Shown one piece after another: positions 1-5,143 of a stretch of 5,143 nucleotides of DNA. The notes beneath the pieces are model-generated. The model ran no database searches and was not told the DNA's origin. It saw only the letters and a list, made by a program, of their open reading frames with translations. A program made the position numbers and the translations under genes. This DNA is from Cyclobacteriaceae bacterium (GTDB lineage Bacteria; Bacteroidota; Bacteroidia; Cytophagales; Cyclobacteriaceae), in NCBI GenBank assembly GCA_028289505.1, contig JANQPK010000277.1, positions 1 through 5,143 of the forward strand. Direction: 5' to 3'. Each line of letters begins with the position of its first letter. The stretch's first letter is position 1.

Positions 1-2
1 AT

Positions 3-506
3 CTACCTGTGCAGATACATACACCACACAGGGACAAGAAACGCGGGACTACCCGCAGCATGGACGTAGTTGAAGAACACGGGATTGATCCGGCATTGGT
101 GGTGATTGATCATAATAATGAGGAGACTGTACAGGAAGTGCTTGATCGTGGCTTTTGGTGCGCATTCACCATCTACCCATTCACTAAAATGGGCAATAAA
201 CGTATGGTAGCGGTGGTTCAGCAATATGGTAGTGAAAGAATAATCGTGGACAGTTCAGCTGATTGGGGAGTGAGCGATCCTTTGGCAGTACCAAAGACCG
301 CAGGCCTGATGTCTAGGAGTGGTATCAGCGAGGAAGATATCAAACTAACCTGTTACCAGAACGCTTTATCCGCCTATGGTCAAAGTGGCCAGTTCAATGA
401 AAGTGATTGGCTAGACCCTGAAGCCGTGGATCAAACTGAGTTGTACCAGGGGAACTCCGTGTTGCGGGGTCAAAAGCCCGGTTTTGCATCGGATGTAATT
501 AGCTAG
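3..506 (+). CDS. eboB: EboB, TatD-family metal-dependent hydrolase (5' end outside window)
   Basis: C-terminal part, about 167 residues, of a TatD-like amidohydrolase-fold protein. The reading frame is open to the left edge, and the GTG at 9 is an internal Val in the strand LPVQIHTPHRDK, so it is not the start. Late TatD metal-site positions are visible: the His of VQIHTPHRD (codon 18-20), the His of VVIDHNNEE (codon 111-113) and an Asp within IVDSSADWG (249-263; by eye I cannot tell which of the two Asp is the ligand). The N-terminal HxH and the Glu ligand would lie upstream. TatD proteins are cytoplasmic phosphoesterases or nucleases, but the EboB substrate is unknown. The SSADWG..DPLAVP stretch and the following neighbours, rather than the fold alone, argue for EboB over housekeeping TatD. 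The stop TAG at 504-506 lies 13 bases before eboC, so the two are very likely cotranscribed. Full-length members are roughly 280-300 residues, so about 40% is missing. Confidence 0.88.
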   Translation, partial: LPVQIHTPHRDKKRGTTRSMDVVEEHGIDPALVVIDHNNEETVQEVLDRGFWCAFTIYPFTKMGNKRMVAVVQQYGSERIIVDSSADWGVSDPLAVPKTAGLMSRSGISEEDIKLTCYQNALSAYGQSGQFNESDWLDPEAVDQTELYQGNSVLRGQKPGFASDVIS

Positions 507-519
507 TTTCCTTGCTGAA

Positions 520-1437
520 ATGACAAAATTAAGAGCCTTTCTGGCCTTAATGCGCCCACCCAACTTACTGACTGCCTTGGCAGATGTGTTGGCTGGCTTC
601 GCTGCATCATCAGCGCTTCACCATATTATAGGCTCGGGGACTTTGGATTTTTTTAAACATCAACTTCCCTGGGAAAATATAATTTTAATTGGTGGTTCCA
701 GTATTTGTTTATACGGGGGTGGGGTGGTATTAAACGATGTATTTGATGCCAAACTGGATTCAGTGGAGCGCCCAGAGAGACCGATACCTTCAGGGGTTAT
801 CCAAAAAAACACTGCTGCCTTTTTCGGTACGGCCTTGCTGCTATTAGGGGTAATACTGGCCTTCTTGTCCAATCAAATCAGTGGATTTGTGGCCTTGGTA
901 ATCGCCTTACTGGTTACCTCCTATGATGCCCTTTCCAAATCACACCCGGTTGCTGGTCCTTTCAATATGGGTCTTTGTCGCGGGGCCAATCTGATGCTTG
1001 GGGTCAGCATATTTCCTGAATACTTGCTGGAGCTAGGTTTCCTGATAGTAATTCCCATTATATATGTAGCTGCAATTACCGTTACCAGCCGAGGGGAAGT
1101 GCATGGTAGCAGTACTTCTAGTCTAGACTTTGCTATGGGCTTGTATCTTTTAACTTTTCTAATGGTGATATCATTGGGAGTCTTAGAGGCATTTACTCTT
1201 TGGCATAGTCTAATCTACCTGTTTTTGTTAATGGCATTAATCGTTCCGCCCATGTTAAGGGCAAGAACTAGTAGATCCCCATCTTCCATAGGAAAAGCCG
1301 TTAAATATGCGGTACTAGGGCTTATTATTTTGAATGCCGGTATTGCGGCTGGCTTCGCGGGATGGTTTTTCGGGTTATTGTTATTAATATTGCTTCCTTT
1401 TTCCATGTTGTTGGCAAAAGTATTCGCAGTCACCTAA
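520..1437 (+). CDS. eboC: EboC, UbiA-family membrane prenyltransferase
   Basis: Complete 305-residue integral membrane protein of the UbiA superfamily, which transfers prenyl groups from isoprenoid diphosphates to acceptors. The first Asp-rich motif is intact at residues 72-92: NDVFDAKLD, then ERPERPIPSG, with N72, D73, D76, D80, R84 and R87. A second conserved block, YDALSKSHP to CRGANLMLG (135-161, with Y135, D136, K140, R154), follows. Hydrophobic segments fall near 13-32, 52-71, 98-116, 118-134, 147-163, 168-189, 203-224, 229-246, 263-281 and 282-298, so 8-9 helices are likely. Where most UbiA proteins have a second Asp-rich motif, this one reads SRGEVHG (190-196), a form I associate with EboC and related proteins. 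The ATG at 520 comes 13 bases after the eboB stop. It has no Shine-Dalgarno, and MTKLRAFLALMRPPNLLTA is a typical UbiA N-terminus. The acceptor is unknown; a product of EboD is a reasonable guess from context. Confidence 0.93.
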   Translation: MTKLRAFLALMRPPNLLTALADVLAGFAASSALHHIIGSGTLDFFKHQLPWENIILIGGSSICLYGGGVVLNDVFDAKLDSVERPERPIPSGVIQKNTAAFFGTALLLLGVILAFLSNQISGFVALVIALLVTSYDALSKSHPVAGPFNMGLCRGANLMLGVSIFPEYLLELGFLIVIPIIYVAAITVTSRGEVHGSSTSSLDFAMGLYLLTFLMVISLGVLEAFTLWHSLIYLFLLMALIVPPMLRARTSRSPSSIGKAVKYAVLGLIILNAGIAAGFAGWFFGLLLLILLPFSMLLAKVFAVT

Positions 1438-1445
1438 GTTAATTC

Positions 1446-2597
1446 ATGAAAACCCTGCAGCAGTCTTTTACTGTTCCATTTCAGTATAGTGTATACTTTA
1501 CCAGGAAACTCTTCGACAAAGAGAACCATACCTTTGTGGAAGTTCTGGATACTAGCATTGGTCCTAAAAAAGTGCTTTTTGTTTTTGACCAAGGTGTAGT
1601 TGATCATCACCCGGACTTGATTGAACAAACACAACAATATGTAGCGACACATGCTGATAAAATCATTAACCCCGGAAAACATTTGATACTTCCAGGTGGT
1701 GAACAGTGTAAAAACGACTACAACCATGTCAACCGGTTGGTCGAATCAATAAATGAGTTGGGTATTGATCGCCATTCTTACTTGGCGGTTATTGGCGGGG
1801 GATCAGTTCTTGATACAGCAGGTTTTGCAGCGGCAGTTAGCCATAGGGGAATTCGCCTGTTGCGAATTCCCACCACTGTTTTGTCACAAAATGATTCTGG
1901 AGTAGGGGTGAAGAATGGAGTAAATGCTTTTCAAAAGAAAAACTTTATTGGCAGTTTTGCCCCTCCAGCCGCGGTAATTAATGATAGAGAATTTCTTCAT
2001 ACGCTGGAGATCAGGGACTGGCGGTCCGGAATTGCTGAGGGGATCAAAGTAGGGCTAATCAAGGATATATCTTTCTTTAAGTTTATTGAGGATTCTGCTC
2101 AACAACTTTTGGAGAGAGATATGGAGGTAATGGATCACCTTATCTATCGCTGCGCGGAGCTTCATTTGCAACATATTGCCTCTGGTGATGCATTCGAGAT
2201 GGGATCTTCCAGACCACTGGATTTTGGTCACTGGTCTGCGCACAAGTTAGAACAGATCGATGACTATCAAATTAGACATGGTGAAGCGGTGGCGTTGGGA
2301 ATGGCTTTGGATGCCATTTATTCTTATTTAGAGGGGAGATTGTCACAATCTGACCTGGAGCGAATTCTTTATCTTATGCTTTCTCTAGGTTTCGTAATGT
2401 TTCATGAGGGCCTAAAAAGTCCCTTGCTACTAGAAGGGTTAAGAGAATTCCAGGAACACCTGGGAGGGCAATTGACCGTAATGCTACTCGAACAGATTGG
2501 GAAGGGTGTTGAAGTGCATAGTATTGACCCTGATTTGGTATTAAAAAGTGTCGAAGTATTACAGGGTTTTAACAAAAATCATCAGTTGGATCTATGA
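1446..2597 (+). CDS. eboD: EboD, 3-dehydroquinate synthase-like sugar phosphate cyclase
   Basis: Complete 383-residue NAD+ and metal-dependent cyclase of the AroB/sugar phosphate cyclase superfamily, predicted cytoplasmic. The NAD-binding loop GGGSVLDTAG is at 117-126, followed by RGIRLLRIPTTVLSQNDSGVGVKNGVNAFQ split across 134-163 (K156, N157) and KKNFIGSFAPP (164-174). Metal ligands by comparison with dehydroquinate synthase are E198 (SGIAEGIKVGLIKD), H262 (LDFGHWSAH) and H278 (IRHGEAVALGM); H266 matches the further conserved His. R256 precedes the FGHW motif as in AroB. The Lys that AroB has about seven residues before the Asp of its DE pair appears absent here (ELHLQHIASGD, 238-248). This suggests a substrate other than DAHP, and the neighbours indicate EboD rather than shikimate-pathway AroB. 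The reaction product is not established. The ATG at 1446 is 8 bases after the eboC stop with no Shine-Dalgarno. The stop overlaps the eboE start by ATGA, indicating translational coupling. Confidence 0.92.
   Translation: MKTLQQSFTVPFQYSVYFTRKLFDKENHTFVEVLDTSIGPKKVLFVFDQGVVDHHPDLIEQTQQYVATHADKIINPGKHLILPGGEQCKNDYNHVNRLVESINELGIDRHSYLAVIGGGSVLDTAGFAAAVSHRGIRLLRIPTTVLSQNDSGVGVKNGVNAFQKKNFIGSFAPPAAVINDREFLHTLEIRDWRSGIAEGIKVGLIKDISFFKFIEDSAQQLLERDMEVMDHLIYRCAELHLQHIASGDAFEMGSSRPLDFGHWSAHKLEQIDDYQIRHGEAVALGMALDAIYSYLEGRLSQSDLERILYLMLSLGFVMFHEGLKSPLLLEGLREFQEHLGGQLTVMLLEQIGKGVEVHSIDPDLVLKSVEVLQGFNKNHQLDL
1847..1871 (+). repeat. Perfect 10-bp inverted repeat with 5-base loop inside eboD
   Basis: The arms GGGAATTCGC (1847-1856) and GCGAATTCCC (1862-1871) are exact reverse complements separated by CTGTT. 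The element encodes GIRLLRIP (residues 135-142), part of the conserved strand before the PTT motif of the cyclase. In mRNA it could form a stable hairpin. No U-tract follows, so it is not a conventional terminator. The protein sequence, itself nearly mirror-like (IRLLRI), explains part but not all of the symmetry. Function, if any, is unknown. Confidence 0.7.
2594..2597 (+). promoter_or_regulatory. ATGA stop-start overlap coupling eboD and eboE translation
   Basis: The eboE start ATG (2594-2596) overlaps the eboD stop TGA (2595-2597). Such overlaps commonly let a terminating ribosome restart on the next gene, keeping the two proteins in step. No clear Shine-Dalgarno lies upstream (TTGGATCT is weak at best), which fits restart by coupling or a Bacteroidota-type leaderless or Shine-Dalgarno-independent initiation. 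Confidence 0.8.
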
Positions 2598-3805
2598 AAG
2601 TGGGTTCAAAGGGCCATCTTACCTATTGTTCCAATATTCATGCAGGAGAAACTTGGTCCGAAGTGTTCAATGCACTTAAGACACACCTCCCAAGGGTAAA
2701 GGAAAAAGTAGCTGCAGACCAGGATATGGGAATTGGACTAAGACTTTCCAACCAGGCAAGCTTGGAATTGATACAATCCGGTTTACAACCTTTTTGTGAT
2801 TGGATGGAGCAGCAGGGATTCTATGTCTTCACTATGAACGGTTTCCCCTATGGAGGATTTCATCGACAAACCGTTAAAGACCAGGTGCATCAACCGGATT
2901 GGACAAAAGAAGAGCGGGTAAATTATACCATTCGCTTGTTTGATATACTGGCTCAATTACTCCCCAAAGGTCAGGACGGAGGAATTAGTACATCACCACT
3001 ATCTTATAAATTATGGTGGGATCAAAAGCAGACCGACGATGTTTTCAAGAGATCAACAGAGAATCTATTAAAAGTGGTCGAACACCTGCATCACTTAAAT
3101 CAAAAGGAAGGTATCTTGATGCATTTGGATATCGAGCCCGAGCCAGATGGGTTGATAGAGAATAGCACTGAAACCGTGGATTACTTTTGTAAGTGGTTAC
3201 TACCAATGGCAGAGAACACTTTGCCATTGCTATTGGGTGTCGATCGGTATGAAGCTAGAGATATTGTATTACGTCATATAACGGTTTGTTATGATGTGTG
3301 TCATTTCGCAGTAGCCTATGAAAATCCCGCACTGGTGATGTCCAGATTTGCTAGCGAGGGAATAAAAATTGGTAAGATTCAAATCAGCTCTGCTCTTAAA
3401 ATGGATTTTACCGGACTTCAAGAATCCATGATGGCATACAAGCAGGCATTTGGTGAGTTGCACGAGTCCACCTACCTTCATCAAGTAATCGCCCGAGACC
3501 AAGATGGTAATCTTCATCAATACCCGGATTTACCCCAGGGTTTAAAATATATTGGAAAAGCTGGAATAACAGAGTGGCGCACTCATTTTCATGTTCCGGT
3601 CTTCGTAGAATCTTATGGATTGCTGGATTCTACCCAATCAGATATAGTAGAGGTATTAAACATTTGGTCAAACTCAACCATGACCAACCATTTGGAAGTA
3701 GAAACCTATACCTGGGAAGTATTGCCCAAAGAATTGCAGGTGGAAATTAGTTCATCCATTGCCAGGGAACTCAATTGGGTGGTGAAACAATTGGATCAGG
3801 TTTGA
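2594..3805 (+). CDS. eboE: EboE, xylose isomerase-like TIM-barrel protein (metabolite traffic protein EboE)
   Basis: Complete 403-residue protein of the EboE family, a TIM-barrel of the xylose isomerase/AP endonuclease 2 type, without signal peptide or membrane segment. Recognisable family blocks are YCSNIHAGETW (11-21), MNGFPYGGFH (81-90), LDIEPEPDG (178-186), CYDVCHFAVAYE (232-243), KIQISSALK (261-269), THFHVPVF (330-337) and a C-terminal ETYTWEVLP (370-378). Acidic and His residues at strand ends (E180, D234, H237, H331, H333, E370) are plausible divalent metal ligands, judged by analogy with the fold. The family name 'metabolite traffic protein' comes from the cyanobacterial export phenotype; the actual chemistry is unknown, and isomerisation or epimerisation of a sugar or cyclitol is only a guess. 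The start ATG sits in the ATGA overlap with the eboD stop, which strongly supports this start and implies coupled translation. The stop TGA at 3803-3805 is followed closely by eboF. Confidence 0.92.
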   Translation: MKVGSKGHLTYCSNIHAGETWSEVFNALKTHLPRVKEKVAADQDMGIGLRLSNQASLELIQSGLQPFCDWMEQQGFYVFTMNGFPYGGFHRQTVKDQVHQPDWTKEERVNYTIRLFDILAQLLPKGQDGGISTSPLSYKLWWDQKQTDDVFKRSTENLLKVVEHLHHLNQKEGILMHLDIEPEPDGLIENSTETVDYFCKWLLPMAENTLPLLLGVDRYEARDIVLRHITVCYDVCHFAVAYENPALVMSRFASEGIKIGKIQISSALKMDFTGLQESMMAYKQAFGELHESTYLHQVIARDQDGNLHQYPDLPQGLKYIGKAGITEWRTHFHVPVFVESYGLLDSTQSDIVEVLNIWSNSTMTNHLEVETYTWEVLPKELQVEISSSIARELNWVVKQLDQV

Positions 3806-3816
3806 AACACACCCGC

Positions 3817-5143
3817 ATGCAGAGAACAGTGGTTATCAATGTAGTGGGTTTGAGTGATCGCGTGATCGGTCTAAACACTCCATTTATTCACCAGTGGTCA
3901 CAAGAGAAAGCCAAGAGATATGTTAAGCCAATAGTGCCGGCAGTTACCTGTTCCATGCAATCTACTTACCTGACAGGTAAACTTCCCAAAGAACATGGTA
4001 TCGTGGGTAATGGCTGGTATTTCAAGGATGAGTGCGAAATAAAATTTTGGCGGCAGTCTAATAAGTTGGTGGAAGCCCCCAAGATTTGGGAAATGGCTAA
4101 GAAAGTGGATCCTGCCTTTACCTGTGCCAATCTTTTTTGGTGGTATAATATGTATTCATCGGTAGACTTCTCAGTAACTCCGAGACCTAATTATCTGGCA
4201 GATGGTCGAAAGATTCCTGATGTGTATTCATACCCAGCTGGTTTACGAGACCATTTGCAAAAAGACTTGGGACAATTTCCATTATTTGAATTTTGGGGTC
4301 CCAAAACCAGTATCAGGTCCAGTAAGTGGATTGCTGATGCAGCGAAAAATATCGAGCAATCAAAGCAGCCAACACTTTCCTTGGTATATCTGCCTCACTT
4401 GGATTATTGCTTACAGAAATATGGCCATAATCTTCAGCATATAGCTGAGGATCTAAAGCAGATTGATGAGCTGGTGAAAGAACTTGTTGAATTTTACCAA
4501 GCACGTCAGGTAAAAGTGATCCTTCTGTCGGAATACGGCATTACCGATGTTTCCAACCCTGTTTCCATAAACCGTGTTTTACGAAAACATGATTGGTTGC
4601 AGATTCGTGAAGAAAGGGGATTGGAGTTGTTGGATGCTGGAGCCAGTAGGGCATTTGCAGTGGCAGATCATCAGGTTGCTCATATTTATGTAAAGAATAG
4701 AAATGATCATCAGCAGGTCAAGGCATTAATCGAATCGATAGATGGGGTTGAAGTAGTTTGGGAAAACCTTGAAAAAGCCCACCATGGACTGGATCATGGT
4801 CGCAGTGGAGATCTAATAGCACTGGCCAAATCCGACAGCTGGTTTACCTACTACTACTGGTTAGATGACCGCAAAGCCCCCGATTTTGCCAGGACCGTGG
4901 ATATTCATCGCAAGCCAGGATACGATCCGGTGGAGATGTTTGCTGACCCTACTATTAAAATGCTTATGGCCACGGTTGGTTGGAAGTTATTAAAGAAAAA
5001 ACTGGGTTTCAGAGTACTGATGGACATCATTCCACTCCAACCAAAATTGATCAAAGGTTCACATGGACTAGTTCCCTCGGAACGGATGGACTGGCCTTTG
5101 GTTATTGATGATAGCGCTAACTTTGCAGTGGAATTGGAAGCTA
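3817..5143 (+). CDS. eboF: EboF, alkaline phosphatase-superfamily nucleotide pyrophosphatase/phosphodiesterase-like protein (3' end outside window)
   Basis: The frame is open from 3817 to the right edge, giving 442 residues, which is probably nearly the whole protein. The N-terminal strand TVVINVVGLSDRVIG is followed by the nucleophile region PAVTCSMQSTYLTGKLP (41-57, Thr44 the predicted nucleophile) and KEHGIVGNGWY (59-69), as in nucleotide pyrophosphatases. Further ligand-like motifs are LPHLDYCLQKYGH (D196, H204), SEYGIT (238-243), DHGRSGDLI (H327) and DIHRKPGYDP (H364). SEYG replaces the usual SDHG of phosphodiesterases, a substitution that fits the EboF branch. There is no signal peptide, so the protein is predicted cytoplasmic, unlike many superfamily members. 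The expected role is phosphoester or phosphodiester cleavage or transfer; the substrate is unknown. I chose ATG 3817 because it leaves a short N-terminus before the first beta strand. A TTG at 3802 in the same frame would add five residues and overlap the eboE stop. No good Shine-Dalgarno supports either. Confidence 0.9.
   Translation, partial: MQRTVVINVVGLSDRVIGLNTPFIHQWSQEKAKRYVKPIVPAVTCSMQSTYLTGKLPKEHGIVGNGWYFKDECEIKFWRQSNKLVEAPKIWEMAKKVDPAFTCANLFWWYNMYSSVDFSVTPRPNYLADGRKIPDVYSYPAGLRDHLQKDLGQFPLFEFWGPKTSIRSSKWIADAAKNIEQSKQPTLSLVYLPHLDYCLQKYGHNLQHIAEDLKQIDELVKELVEFYQARQVKVILLSEYGITDVSNPVSINRVLRKHDWLQIREERGLELLDAGASRAFAVADHQVAHIYVKNRNDHQQVKALIESIDGVEVVWENLEKAHHGLDHGRSGDLIALAKSDSWFTYYYWLDDRKAPDFARTVDIHRKPGYDPVEMFADPTIKMLMATVGWKLLKKKLGFRVLMDIIPLQPKLIKGSHGLVPSERMDWPLVIDDSANFAVELEA

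Noticed and set aside
9..506. GTG at 9 as the start of a complete 165-residue gene
   Set aside because: The frame stays open to the left edge and the Val lies inside the strand that carries a TatD metal-ligand His, so the gene is cut by the window edge.
1443..1450. TTCATGAA palindrome containing the eboD start codon
   Set aside because: An 8-base palindrome is common by chance and no repeat copy is seen at the other starts.
1483..1497. Inverted repeat AGTATA-GTG-TATACT near the 5' end of eboD
   Set aside because: Only six weak A-T rich pairs within coding sequence; expected by chance.
1434..1727. Antisense open frame of 97 codons overlapping the start of eboD
   Set aside because: It is fully opposite a well-supported gene, has no recognisable motif and shows a composition expected of a shadow frame.
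1446..2597. Annotation as housekeeping 3-dehydroquinate synthase AroB
   Set aside because: The fold and metal ligands match, but the position between eboC and eboE and the changed substrate-pocket segment point to EboD.
3855..3866. GATC-GCGT-GATC symmetry early in eboF as an operator
   Set aside because: Four-base arms inside coding sequence, without a promoter nearby.
4202..4504. Short open frames on both strands within 4202-4504
   Set aside because: They lie inside eboF, whose +1 frame is open and carries catalytic motifs (D196, H204) across the same bases.

Overview
The window lies wholly inside one densely packed, plus-strand gene cluster that I recognise as an ebo cluster (eboA-F; related to the edb cluster of Pseudomonas fluorescens). 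Visible in order are the 3' part of eboB (TatD-like metal hydrolase), complete eboC (UbiA-type membrane prenyltransferase), complete eboD (3-dehydroquinate-synthase-like sugar phosphate cyclase), complete eboE (TIM-barrel, xylose-isomerase-like metal protein) and the 5' part of eboF (alkaline-phosphatase-superfamily phosphodiesterase). Gene identities rest on recognisable motifs in each translation and on the gene order B-C-D-E-F, which matches the described cluster. eboA would be expected upstream, outside the window.

Layout: eboB runs in from the left edge and stops at 506. eboC (520-1437) follows after 13 bases, eboD (1446-2597) after 8 bases. eboE (2594-3805) starts in a 4-base ATGA overlap with the eboD stop. 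eboF starts at about 3817 (or at a TTG at 3802 that overlaps the eboE stop) and runs off the right edge. There is no intergenic space for an internal promoter or terminator and no stretch over 300 bases without a gene. No RNA gene, mobile element or CRISPR array is visible.

Organism: moderate G+C by eye, almost no Shine-Dalgarno sequence ahead of any start, and the style of the protein sequences suggest Bacteroidota (perhaps a Cytophagales-type bacterium). This is an inference, since ebo clusters also occur in cyanobacteria, Pseudomonas, other bacteria and, by transfer, in eustigmatophyte algae.

How the genes may work together: from published work, the cluster is needed in cyanobacteria to move the scytonemin monomer precursor to the periplasm, and in Pseudomonas it is tied to repelling nematodes. 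The chemical product is not known to me. The enzyme set suggests a pathway in which EboD makes a cyclitol-like ring, EboC attaches a lipid tail in the membrane, and EboB, EboE and EboF carry out metal-dependent hydrolysis, isomerisation or phosphoester steps. Several enzymes differ from their parent families at catalytic positions (EboC second Asp motif, EboD lysine, EboF SEYG), which points to unusual substrates.
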